DNA from: Hyphomicrobiales bacterium
Lineage (GTDB): Bacteria; Pseudomonadota; Alphaproteobacteria; Rhizobiales; Rhizobiaceae
Assembly (NCBI GenBank): GCA_900469615.1
Contig: UBYA01000029.1
Location: 1 to 64,000 of the forward strand
DNA length: 64,000 bases
Direction: 5' to 3'
Positions 33,342 to 41,831 of the stretch are shown piece by piece. The notes beneath the pieces are model-generated. The model was not told the origin of the DNA. It worked only from the letters and a program-made list of their open reading frames with translations, and did no database searches. How positions within the stretch are numbered: the stretch's first letter is position 1; each line of letters begins with the position of its first letter. The translations under genes were made by a program, and so were the position numbers.

Positions 33342-34991
33342 TCAGGCGCGTTCGCGGCGTTGGCCGCCATTGCCCGGGCCGCGACGGCGCATGCGGCCAT
33401 TGCCGGCGTTGCGCTGTTCGCCCTGGCCACGCTCCTCGCCATGACGGCCTGCCGGACGGCCATGCGCGTGGCGTTGTCCGCGATGGGCACCGCCCTCATG
33501 AGCTGCGCCATTGCCATTCGCGGCATTGCCGTGATGCTGCTTGCGCGCCGGACGGAAATCGGACGTCGATGCGAGATCGTTGTCCACTTCCGGGCGCGGC
33601 GCCTGCTCGTTGCGGCGCTGGCCGCGGAAATCGGCGTTGCGGTTGTTTTCCCGTTGCGGGCGGTCTTCGCGCGGGCGACGTTCCTGACGCTCGCCGTTCT
33701 GGCCGCGGGCTTCGCCGTTTTCCTTGTCGAAGAAGGGGCGGCGAGCCGGGCGAGCGGGACGGCCTTCGGCACGACCCTGGCCCGCGCCGCGGCCTTGTTT
33801 CTGGCCCTGGCCACCATTGCCGCCGCGACCCTTGCCGCGAACGGGACGGCCGCGATCGGCCGGAGCCTCACCGCTGGCGACGGCAATCTCGATGCCCATC
33901 AGGCGCTCGATGTCGCGCAGCAGGCGGATTTCATCCGGCGCGCAGAAGGCGATGGCGATGCCGTCGCGGCCGGCGCGCGCGGTGCGGCCGATGCGATGGA
34001 CATAGGCGTCTGGAACTTCTGGCAGGTCGAAGTTGTAGACATGCGAAACGCCGGGGATATCGATGCCGCGGGCGGCGACGTCGGTTGCGACGAGAACGCG
34101 GACCTCACCATCACGGAAGCCCTTGAGCGCGCGCTCGCGCTGGCCCTGGCTCTTGTTGCCGTGGATGGAGGCGGCGGCAAAACCGACGTGATCGAGGTGC
34201 TTCATCAGCTTCTCGGCGCCATGCTTGGTGCGCAGGAAGACGATGGCGCGGCCATCCGGATTGGCGGAGATCGTTTCCTTGAGGATTTCGGTCTTGTGGT
34301 TCTGGCCGGCAACGAAGTGGACATACTGCTCCACCTTGTCGGCTGCCTTGCCCGGAGGCGAGACTTCGACCTTGACCGGGTTGTTCAGATAATCGGAAGC
34401 GAGATCCGCGATCGCCTTCGGCATGGTGGCCGAGAACAGCAGCGTCTGGCGCTTGGCAGGCACGAGCTTGGCGATCTTGCGCAGGTCGTGGATGAAGCCG
34501 AGATCGAGCATCTGGTCGGCCTCGTCGAGGACGAGGTGGGTGACATGGCCGAGCGACAAGGCGCGGCGGTTGATGAGGTCAAGAAGGCGGCCGGGGGTTG
34601 CGACGAGGATATCGGTGCCGCGCTCGAGCTGCAGCTGCTGCTTGTTGATCGACGCGCCGCCGACTACGAGGTTAATGCGCAGCGGCGACTTGCGGACGAA
34701 GAGCTTGAGGTTGTCGGCGATCTGGTTCACCAGTTCGCGGGTCGGGGCGAGGATCAGCGTGCGGACGGTACGGTTGTCGGGGCGCTTGGCGTCCTTCAGC
34801 AGCATTTCGATGATCGGGAGGCCGAATGCGGCCGTCTTGCCGGTGCCGGTCTGGGCGAGGCCGATGAGATCGCGGCCCTGGAGAACGAGCGGAATCGCCT
34901 GTGCCTGGATGGGCGTCGGCGTCGCGAAGTTGTTCTGCGACAGCGTGTCGACGATCTGCTTGGAGAGGCCAAGCGAGTGAAAATCGGTCAA
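33342..34991 (-). CDS. rhlE: DEAD-box ATP-dependent RNA helicase with RGG-like tail
   Basis: This 549-residue helicase of RhlE type has the Q motif (TPTPIQAQAIP), AQTGTGKT (I), PTRELVNQI (Ia), VLDEADQMLDLGF (II), FSATMP (III), ATDVAARGID and HRIGRTARAG (VI). From about residue 385 the tail is rich in arginine, glycine, asparagine and glutamine. It is low-complexity and suited to RNA binding or phase separation. The start is taken as TTG at 34991, which has GAAAGGT upstream and lets the protein begin MTDFHSLGL. An ATG at 35039 would add 16 residues. Confidence 0.85.
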   Translation of the reverse strand: MTDFHSLGLSKQIVDTLSQNNFATPTPIQAQAIPLVLQGRDLIGLAQTGTGKTAAFGLPIIEMLLKDAKRPDNRTVRTLILAPTRELVNQIADNLKLFVRKSPLRINLVVGGASINKQQLQLERGTDILVATPGRLLDLINRRALSLGHVTHLVLDEADQMLDLGFIHDLRKIAKLVPAKRQTLLFSATMPKAIADLASDYLNNPVKVEVSPPGKAADKVEQYVHFVAGQNHKTEILKETISANPDGRAIVFLRTKHGAEKLMKHLDHVGFAAASIHGNKSQGQRERALKGFRDGEVRVLVATDVAARGIDIPGVSHVYNFDLPEVPDAYVHRIGRTARAGRDGIAIAFCAPDEIRLLRDIERLMGIEIAVASGEAPADRGRPVRGKGRGGNGGQGQKQGRGAGQGRAEGRPARPARRPFFDKENGEARGQNGERQERRPREDRPQRENNRNADFRGQRRNEQAPRPEVDNDLASTSDFRPARKQHHGNAANGNGAAHEGGAHRGQRHAHGRPAGRHGEERGQGEQRNAGNGRMRRRGPGNGGQRRERA

Positions 34992-35295
34992 TTCAATACC
35001 TTTCGGGGGCGCCAAAGCAAATAGGCCGGGTCGCACCATGCGGTCCGGTCTGTCTCTGGCGTCAAGAACCCCGCGTGAAGTGGGAACTTGTAAGTTGGAA
35101 AAAGCTTTCCAGCGCATCCGACCGTCTTGGGGTACGGTCTCTTCATATCAAGCGCTTTTGTCCTTCTCTTGCGTACATCTAGTCCCGCAGGGCACGCTCA
35201 CGCGGCGGCCGGAAGGTGAAAGCTGAGGCGCATTTGGTCCTAATTGCCGCCAAAGTCAAGGGGTGTGAGCAAAAGCTTTTCAACAGACAGACGAA

Positions 35296-35321
35296 AATGC
35301 CGCCGGAAAACCGACGGCATT
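35296..35321 (-). terminator. probable terminator of the small secreted protein gene
   Basis: An 11-bp stem with one wobble pair (AATGCCG-CGG against CCG-CGGCATT, loop of four) is followed by TTT on the minus strand. It lies 57 bases past the stop at 35379. Confidence 0.65.
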
Positions 35322-35378
35322 CGAGATCGGAGATGGACTGACAGGGAACGCCGCCGGCGCCGTGCGGGGCGTCAGGCT

Positions 35379-35702
35379 TCAGCGGCAGACCTCGACACGA
35401 TAGGGCCGTCCCCAGCCATCGTGGCGCCAGGCCCAATAGCATCTGGGGTAGGGGCGCACGTAAACGCGCTCATAGACCGGGCCGGCGTAATAGGCCGGAT
35501 AGGCGGGGTAGGCAGGATAATAGGCCGGGTAGGCCGGTCGCATGGCTCCCGCCACCAGAGCGCCGCCGACGACACCGGCGGCAAGACCGCCGAAGATGGC
35601 GCCGCGCTCGGAGGCGCCGGCAGAGGTGGTGGTTACGGTGGCAGCGCTGCCAAGTGTCAGCGCGATCAAACCGGCCGTCGTTAAAGTGCGAAGCACAGAC
35701 AT
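35379..35702 (-). CDS. small exported glycine-zipper / tyrosine-proline repeat protein
   Basis: This 107-residue protein begins with a signal peptide (MSVLRTLTTAGLIALTLGSA). A glycine/alanine segment follows (GAIFGGLAAGVVGGALVAGA) that may span or coat a membrane. A repeat of YPAYP units and a tyrosine/arginine-rich C-terminus with two cysteines come next (RCYWAWRHDGW, VCR). Similar small envelope proteins are common in rhizobia without assigned function. AAAGGG precedes the start. Confidence 0.7.
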   Translation of the reverse strand: MSVLRTLTTAGLIALTLGSAATVTTTSAGASERGAIFGGLAAGVVGGALVAGAMRPAYPAYYPAYPAYPAYYAGPVYERVYVRPYPRCYWAWRHDGWGRPYRVEVCR

Positions 35703-35847
35703 TGAGATCCCTTTCCCAAAACAGAGGCCTCCCAGCCGAAGCCGGATTTGAAGGTGCAGGGCAAAGGGGGCGAAGTCGCGGCTAAAACATGGACCGCGAC
35801 ATTAAATTTCGTTCATGATGGAGCGGACGAAACTCGTTGATTTTCAG

Positions 35848-37434
35848 CTAGAAATCGGTGGGAACGCCACCTTCTTCCTTGCGCTTGGCGACGAAGGCGT
35901 CGAGCTCTTCCTCGATGGCCGGATCGAGCGGCGGCTGCTCATAGCGGGCGAGCGTTTCCTTGAAGATGCGGTTGGCATGATCGTAGGTTGTGGGCCTGCC
36001 GGCTTCCGTCCAGGTCTCGTGGTTTCGCCAGTCCGAGAGGATCGGCGAGTAGAAGGCGGTTTCGTAGCGGGCGAGCGTGTGTGCCGTGCCGAAATAATGG
36101 CCGCCGGGACCGACATCGCGCACGGCCTCCAGCGCCAGGGCGTCGGGGCTGACATCGAGCGGCGCCAGGAATTCTGCGACCATCTGCAGCATGTCGACGT
36201 CGAGGATGAATTTCTCGAAGGAGGCCGTCAGGCCGCCCTCGCTCCAGCCGGCGGCGTGCAGAACGAAATTGCCGCCGCCCTGGGTCAAAGCCCACAGGGA
36301 GAGGGCCGATTCGTAGGCCGCCTGGGCATCGAGCGTGTTGGAAGCATTGGTGTTCGAGGTGCGGTAGGGAATGCCGTAGCGGCGGGCGAGCTGGCCGCCG
36401 GCAATCACGGCCTTCATATATTCCGGCGTGCCGAAGGCGGGCGCTCCCGTCTTCATGTCGACGTTGGAGGTAAAGCCGCCATACATGACCGGCGCGCCCC
36501 TGCGCACCATCTGCGTGAAGGCGATGCCGCAGAGCGCCTCGGCATTCTGCTGCACCAGCGCGCCGGCGATCGTGACGGGTGCCATGGCGCCTGCCAGCGT
36601 GAACGGCGTGACCACCACGACCTGGCCGCGCGACGACATTTCGATGATGCCTTGCAGCATCGGCCCGTCGAGACGCAGCGGTGAGGAGGAGTTGATGATG
36701 GTGAAGAGCGAGGGTTCTCGCTCCATCTGCTCCATGCTGATGCCGCGGCCGATGCGGGCGATCTCGATGGCGTCGAGATTGCGCTGCTTGCCGAGCGAAT
36801 AGCAGTGAAAAGCCTTGTCGGTGAGCTTCACGATGTCGGACAGGCAATCGAGATGGCGCACCGAGGCGTGGATATCGACGGGTTCGACGGGATAGCCGCC
36901 GGTCATGTGGATGACGTCGAAGGACTGGGCGAGCTTGATGAGCTTGCGGAAATCCTCCTGATTGCCGGCTCTCCTGCCGCCTTCGCGGTCTGCGACGAAG
37001 GGCGCGGAGGCAACCTGGGCGAAGACGAGGTTGCGGCCGCCGATCTGGACGTTCCTGAGCGGGTTGCGGGCATGCAGGGTGAAGGTCGAGGGCACGGAGG
37101 CGATCAGCTCCATGATCATGCCGCGGTCGAAGCGCACGCGCTCCTTGCCCGGCGTGACATCGGCGCCGGCGGCCTTCATCCGTTCGCGCGCTTCCGGCAG
37201 GATGATGTCCATGCCGATCTCTTCGAGAATGGTTAGGGAGGCGTTGTGAATGTCGTCCAGCGCCTCGGGAGACAGGAGTTCCGTGTGAGCGAGATTGTTG
37301 ACGAGATTGAGGTATTTCGCGCCGCTCGGCTTGCGGCTGCGCTCGGCCCCGCGCCCGCCGGCACGCCGCCGCCGCTCCCCTGTCGCCGCCGCATTCTGCG
37401 CTTCGTTCAGGGTCAGGCTTGCTTCGTCGCTCAT
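35848..37434 (-). CDS. MttB-superfamily methyltransferase without pyrrolysine
   Basis: This 528-residue protein belongs to the trimethylamine methyltransferase (MttB) superfamily, shown by LTILEEIGMDIILPEARE, FTLHARNP, the TIM-barrel stretch INSSSPLRLDGPML and TSNTNASNTLDAQAAYES. The frame has no internal amber codon, so it is of the non-pyrrolysine type, like the glycine betaine methyltransferase MtgB. It would move a methyl group from a quaternary amine to a corrinoid protein. No corrinoid-protein gene is adjacent, so substrate and partner are open. The N-terminal 40 residues are basic and low-complexity. Confidence 0.82.
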   Translation of the reverse strand: MSDEASLTLNEAQNAAATGERRRRAGGRGAERSRKPSGAKYLNLVNNLAHTELLSPEALDDIHNASLTILEEIGMDIILPEARERMKAAGADVTPGKERVRFDRGMIMELIASVPSTFTLHARNPLRNVQIGGRNLVFAQVASAPFVADREGGRRAGNQEDFRKLIKLAQSFDVIHMTGGYPVEPVDIHASVRHLDCLSDIVKLTDKAFHCYSLGKQRNLDAIEIARIGRGISMEQMEREPSLFTIINSSSPLRLDGPMLQGIIEMSSRGQVVVVTPFTLAGAMAPVTIAGALVQQNAEALCGIAFTQMVRRGAPVMYGGFTSNVDMKTGAPAFGTPEYMKAVIAGGQLARRYGIPYRTSNTNASNTLDAQAAYESALSLWALTQGGGNFVLHAAGWSEGGLTASFEKFILDVDMLQMVAEFLAPLDVSPDALALEAVRDVGPGGHYFGTAHTLARYETAFYSPILSDWRNHETWTEAGRPTTYDHANRIFKETLARYEQPPLDPAIEEELDAFVAKRKEEGGVPTDF

Positions 37435-37490
37435 GACACTCGCTCCCAGTGATCGGTCGGGGCGACAAACGCTCGGCGAGAGCCGCGCTG

Positions 37491-37535
37491 CCGCTCCATG
37501 TCCTTGTTTTTACGCAGTTCCGGAGCGACGGCCGC
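37491..37535 (+). repeat. dispersed intergenic repeat, copy C (partial)
   Basis: It contains CCGCTCCATGTCC, TTGTTTTTACGCAGTTCCGG and AGCGACGGCC, matching the middle of copies B and E but decayed at the right. Confidence 0.5.
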
Positions 37536-37673
37536 GGCAGACGCTTCGGGGATTGCTTCATGGGATTCTTGGCAGAGTTTACGGCCGCGTGCTGTCGTTG
37601 TTTGCGACCACGGCATGACCGTTATAGGATAGTGCATGGTCAGAACGCGACGTGGCCGCGATGGTTAAACATG

Positions 37674-37690
37674 GTTAACGGCTTGTTAAA
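37674..37690 (-). promoter_or_regulatory. CtrA-type box upstream of the hybrid histidine kinase
   Basis: On the minus strand the sequence reads TTAA-CAAGCCG-TTAAC, a perfect match to the CtrA consensus TTAA-N7-TTAAC. A third TTAA lies 10 bases away. It is about 63 bases upstream of the kinase start, suggesting cell-cycle control of that gene. Confidence 0.55.
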
Positions 37691-37751
37691 GCGACATGTG
37701 CTAGAGCGTGGTCTCATGAACTGTCATGCGTGGTGAGAAGAGAGGCTCCAT

Positions 37752-40700
37752 TTGACCCTGGACGGTGAACTGCTTGACATAGCGTGCCACCGGATCGCCT
37801 ATCTGGACAGGCCCGCCTACATCAAGAACAGCGAACTGCGCTACGTCGCCGTCAACGAAGCCTATGCGCGTTTTTTCGGACGTGAGATTTCCGATTTCAT
37901 CGGCAATCGCAGCCATGAACTTCTCGATGCAGCCGAAAGCGCCGACAGGGAGGACAGGGAGCGCCGCGCGCTCGTCTTCGGCTCGGAAGAGGTGGCGCTG
38001 TGCTTCGATGCGTCGGGCCGCCGACGTTCGCGCGTCCAGATCGAAAGCTTCTCTCCTTCGGAAGAGCGCGTCTACATATTTGGCATATTTCTCGCCGCTT
38101 CGGCGGCAGAGCACGATGTTTCCGCTGCCGGGGCAGTGCGCAAGGATGTCGAGGAAGCCGGTTTTTTTCGCAGCGTTCTGGAAGACCTGCCGGTCGCCAC
38201 CTTCGTGCGTGACGAGGACCATCGGCTGATCTATGCCAATGCCGCGCATGCCGACATCATCGGGCTCGACCTTGAGGAAATGCTGGGGAAGACCGAGCGC
38301 GAGATGTTCGACGTCGGCGCCGACGACTTCTTCGCGGAAAACGAGGCCGTGCTGCGCGAAGGGCGAGGGCATGAATTCGAAAGCGAGATCGTCAACCGGC
38401 AGCAGGTGAAGCGCCCGGTGAGGATTCGCCTCAATCGTGCGACGACGAACGGCAGGCACTATGCCATCGGTTCCGTGACCGATACCTCGGCGCTGAAGCA
38501 GCGGGAGACGCAGCTGATCGAGGCGCAGGCCCGCGCCGAGGCGCTGCACCAGGATCTCGACAATATTCTCCGTTCGATGCCGATCGGCGTTCTGATCCAC
38601 AACAGCGACTATATCGTGGAATACGTCAACGACGCCTTCTACGACATCTGGGAGTTTTCGAGGCAGGATCGCTTCGAAGGCCGCCCCTATCGCGATCTGA
38701 TCGCCAAACACTACGAGCTGGCACGCTTCGGCGCCGATAGCGGCAGCATCGACGACATTTATCAGGCGCGTCTGGCAGCGCTGCGCAAGGCAGGAGAGCA
38801 TCTGCAGACGGAAGTGAACTTTGCCGACGACAAATCCGTCATCATCGATGCCCGCCGGATCTCGAACGGCCGGACGCTGATGACCTACACGGATATTTCC
38901 TCCGTCAGGCAGCAATCACAGGAAATCACCGAGACCCGCCTGGCGCTGGAACGTCTCGGCGAACTCATGGCCGATGCCATGCAGGCCATGTCGCAGGGAC
39001 TGCTGATCGTGCAGGACGGCACCATCATGCTGGCAAACGACAGGCTGAAGGACATGTTGAGGTTGCCGGCGGAGCTCCTCGATGTCGGCAGGAACTGGTC
39101 TGCGGCCTTCGACTATTGTGCGCAACGCGGCGATTTCGGCGACGAGTCCGAAACCCTGCGGAAATCGTGGGGTGAGAACGTTGCGTCGGGCAAGCCGATC
39201 TCCTGCGTGTTCCAGGTCGTCGGCGATCGCTGGATGCAGCTCGACGCTGCGATCGGCGAGCACCGCCGCTGGACGGTGGTGCTGACGGACGTCACCGACA
39301 TGAAGGAACGCGAGGCGGACCTGCAAATGCTGCTGGCGCGCAGCAACGCGGCGGACCGGGCGAAATCCGAATTCCTCACCCATATGAGCCATGAAATCCG
39401 CACGCCGATGAACGGCGTTCTCGGCATGGCGGAATTGCTCGGCAAGACGGATCTCGATGCCCGGCAAAAGACCTTCGTCGACATCATCGTCAAATCCGGC
39501 AATGCGTTGATGACCATCATTAACGACATTCTCGATTTTTCCCGCATCGACACCGGCGAGATGCATCTGCGCAAGATGACGTTCGATCCCGCCGAGGCCG
39601 TCGAAGATATCGCGACCTTGCTGGCCGCGGCCGCATCGGAAAAGAATATCGAGTTGATGGTCCGCATTGCCCCCGGCGTGCCGGCGGCAATGCTCGGCGA
39701 TGCCGGCCGCTTCCGGCAGATCGTGACCAACCTCGTCGGCAACGCGATCAAGTTCACCGAGCGCGGTCATGTGCTGGTGGAGCTGGATAGCCAACCGGCG
39801 CCGGACGACGATATATTGCTCGTGCTTCGTATCGAAGACACGGGGATCGGTATTCCCGACGACAAGCTCGATACGATCTTCGACAAGTTCTCGCTGGCGG
39901 ATTCCTCCTTTGCACGGCGTCTCGAAGGATCGGGTCTCGGCCTCGCCATCACGGCCGGCCTCGTCGATCTTTTCGGCGGATCGCTGTCCGTCGAAAGCGA
40001 GTGGGGCAAGGGGTCGGTCTTCACGGTTCATCTGCCGATGCCGCTGGTCGCCGCGCGCGGCGACGCTCCGGAATTGCCGGCCAATGTGAAGCAAGCCGGA
40101 ATATTGATCGTGGAAGACGATGAAACCCATCGGCGCATTTTGACCGAACAGCTGGCGCAATGGGGTTTCGACGGGCACGCCGCGGAGAATGGCGAGATTG
40201 CGCTTGCTATCCTGAATGCCGCTTTCGATATGGGCGTATCGGTCGATGCGATCATCATCGACGACGGTATTCGCGATATGAGCGGTTATCAGGTGGCGAG
40301 CGCAGTTCGCGCAGATCCACGCTTCGACATGCTGCCGATCGTGTTTCTCACATCGATGGGCGTCGCCGGCTTCGACAAGGAGTTTGGCGCTGTCGACGGG
40401 CAGGCGCATCTGATGAAACCGGTACGCTCGAACGTGCTGCGCAACACGATCATCGATGTCGTGCGGACGGCGCGGCGGAAGCAGGCGGACGAGCAATCGG
40501 GCCTTGCTGCGCAGCACTTGGCGATGGAGACGGAGGTTGCCTCCGCGCCGGACGCCACCGATCAGATGACGCCGGCCAGATCCGGCAGCGCGCTCGACGT
40601 TCTCGTCGCCGAGGATAACGAGGTGAACCAGATCGTCTTCACGCAGATCCTGCAGGCGACCGGCCTGCGCTTCCTCGTGGTGGAGAACGGTCAGGCGGCT

Positions 40701-40997
40701 GTTGATGCATGGCGTCAGCTGCGGCCCTCGCTGATCCTCATGGACGTTTCCATGCCCGTCATGAACGGCCATCAGGCGACGCGCATGATCCGGCAATTCG
40801 AGGCGCAGCTCGGGCAGGAACGGCATGTCCCTATCGTCGGCGTAACGGCGCAGGCGCTGGATGTCGATCGTATCAACTGCATGCAATCCGGCATGGACGA
40901 CTGCCTGTCAAAACCGATCAGCCCCGAAATTCTCGAGGCCAAGATCCAGCGCTATCTCGGCGACGCGGTTTTTCAGGCCGATCGTTCTAGGAGCTAG
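37752..40997 (+). CDS. multi-PAS hybrid sensor histidine kinase
   Basis: This 1081-residue protein shows no clear transmembrane segment, so it is probably cytoplasmic. It carries three or four PAS domains (about residues 10-520, for example YLDRPAYIKNSELRYVAVNEAY). The HisKA box is FLTHMSHEIRTPMNG with H547. HATPase motifs NLVGNAIKFTERG and EDTGIGIP/GSGLGL follow. Two receiver domains come next: the first at about 780-900 (VEDDETHRR, acceptor near D837/D838), the second at about 950-1070 (VAEDNEVNQ, acceptor D998 in LILMDVSMP, lysine in LSKPIS). The start is TTG with AGAGG upstream. No cognate DNA-binding regulator is adjacent. Confidence 0.88.
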   Translation: MTLDGELLDIACHRIAYLDRPAYIKNSELRYVAVNEAYARFFGREISDFIGNRSHELLDAAESADREDRERRALVFGSEEVALCFDASGRRRSRVQIESFSPSEERVYIFGIFLAASAAEHDVSAAGAVRKDVEEAGFFRSVLEDLPVATFVRDEDHRLIYANAAHADIIGLDLEEMLGKTEREMFDVGADDFFAENEAVLREGRGHEFESEIVNRQQVKRPVRIRLNRATTNGRHYAIGSVTDTSALKQRETQLIEAQARAEALHQDLDNILRSMPIGVLIHNSDYIVEYVNDAFYDIWEFSRQDRFEGRPYRDLIAKHYELARFGADSGSIDDIYQARLAALRKAGEHLQTEVNFADDKSVIIDARRISNGRTLMTYTDISSVRQQSQEITETRLALERLGELMADAMQAMSQGLLIVQDGTIMLANDRLKDMLRLPAELLDVGRNWSAAFDYCAQRGDFGDESETLRKSWGENVASGKPISCVFQVVGDRWMQLDAAIGEHRRWTVVLTDVTDMKEREADLQMLLARSNAADRAKSEFLTHMSHEIRTPMNGVLGMAELLGKTDLDARQKTFVDIIVKSGNALMTIINDILDFSRIDTGEMHLRKMTFDPAEAVEDIATLLAAAASEKNIELMVRIAPGVPAAMLGDAGRFRQIVTNLVGNAIKFTERGHVLVELDSQPAPDDDILLVLRIEDTGIGIPDDKLDTIFDKFSLADSSFARRLEGSGLGLAITAGLVDLFGGSLSVESEWGKGSVFTVHLPMPLVAARGDAPELPANVKQAGILIVEDDETHRRILTEQLAQWGFDGHAAENGEIALAILNAAFDMGVSVDAIIIDDGIRDMSGYQVASAVRADPRFDMLPIVFLTSMGVAGFDKEFGAVDGQAHLMKPVRSNVLRNTIIDVVRTARRKQADEQSGLAAQHLAMETEVASAPDATDQMTPARSGSALDVLVAEDNEVNQIVFTQILQATGLRFLVVENGQAAVDAWRQLRPSLILMDVSMPVMNGHQATRMIRQFEAQLGQERHVPIVGVTAQALDVDRINCMQSGMDDCLSKPISPEILEAKIQRYLGDAVFQADRSRS

Positions 40998-40999
40998 AA

Positions 41000-41100
41000 A
41001 GCAATTCCAGGAAAAGTGAACGGCGGCTTTCCGTTTGGAATTGCGGGAAGACAAAAGGATAGGGCGTTTTCGTGTTCGATGAAAAGCAGGAATGCTCTAG
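41000..41100 (-). repeat. dispersed intergenic repeat, copy D
   Basis: It contains AGCAATTCCAGGAAAAGTGA, then CGGCGGCTTTCCGTTTGGAA, then TTGCGGGAAGACAAAAGGAT. This is the reverse-oriented form of copies B and E. It fills the gap between the hybrid kinase and mnmD. Confidence 0.6.
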
Positions 41101-41831
41101 GCAGGCTTGACGCCGCAAAGCATTTCCCGCTTGCCGGCGAAGCCTTTGCGCCGTTCCACGGTAAATCCCGCCGCCTGCAGGTTTCGCCGAACGAAGCCGG
41201 CGGCGGCATAGGTGGCGAAAGTGCCGTCGGGAGACGTCCTGTCGTAGAGCGCGCGCATGAGCTCCGGCGACCACATGTCGGCATTGCGCGAGGGTGCGAA
41301 GCCATCGAGATACCAGGCATCGAAGCCCGGCGCTGCGCGGCTCACGCCTTCAAGGGCCGGACCGCAGACGACGCTGAGGTGCGTATGCGCATCGAGCGTC
41401 AGTGACACCATACCCTGCAGATCGACCGGCCAGGCATCGGTGAGAGCCTGACGCTCCCCATCGATTTCAGGCCAGTGCGACAGCGCGCGGCCGATCTCCT
41501 CGGCGCGCATGGGGTAGAGTTCGAAGGACATGAAGTGCAGTTTCGCGCCGGGAGCGGACAACTGCCGCCATTGGCGCCATGTTTCGCAGAAATTCAGCCC
41601 CGTGCCGAAGCCGAGTTCGCCGATGAGGAAGTTTTGCCGTCCCTGCCAGCGGGCGGGCAGGCCGTTGCCCGCCAGGAAGACATGGCCGCATTCCAGCCGG
41701 CCGTCCGTCTGGCAATAAAAATGGTCGCCAAATGCCGTCGAATAGGGCATATCGCCGTCGCGCCATTCGAGCTCCGGGCTTGCCGCATTGGTTTCGGACG
41801 CTTCTGTCCGATCGGAAACTGGATCTGTCAT
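41097..41831 (-). CDS. mnmD: tRNA 5-methylaminomethyl-2-thiouridine methyltransferase (MnmD)
   Basis: This 244-residue SAM-dependent methyltransferase equals the N-terminal half of MnmC. It has LEWRDGDMPYSTAFGDHFY, the SAM loop LIGELGFGTGLNF and the acidic WYLDGFAPSRNADMWS with the family DGF/P motif. It methylates the nm5 group of the wobble uridine in tRNA. In E. coli the FAD oxidase half is fused to it. Here an FAD oxidoreductase is encoded divergently with overlapping start codons. The first 18 residues are not conserved in appearance, so a later start is possible. Confidence 0.87.
   Translation of the reverse strand: MTDPVSDRTEASETNAASPELEWRDGDMPYSTAFGDHFYCQTDGRLECGHVFLAGNGLPARWQGRQNFLIGELGFGTGLNFCETWRQWRQLSAPGAKLHFMSFELYPMRAEEIGRALSHWPEIDGERQALTDAWPVDLQGMVSLTLDAHTHLSVVCGPALEGVSRAAPGFDAWYLDGFAPSRNADMWSPELMRALYDRTSPDGTFATYAAAGFVRRNLQAAGFTVERRKGFAGKREMLCGVKPA

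Larger units (their letters stand above)
37435..37751. other. divergent intergenic region, MttB / hybrid kinase
   Basis: These 317 bases hold a partial copy of the dispersed repeat (37491-37535) and a CtrA-type box (37675-37689). Nothing else with structure is apparent. Confidence 0.5.

Noticed and set aside
35372..35584. CRISPR-like short repeats
   Set aside because: The periodicity comes from the YPAYP-coding repeat of the small exported protein, with no spacers.
35848..37434. Pyrrolysine-containing trimethylamine methyltransferase
   Set aside because: The frame is uninterrupted by amber codons, and no pyl genes are seen.
38916..40886. 656-codon minus-strand frame opposite the hybrid kinase
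   Set aside because: It is an arginine/histidine/aspartate-rich shadow of the kinase's HisKA, ATPase and receiver codons.
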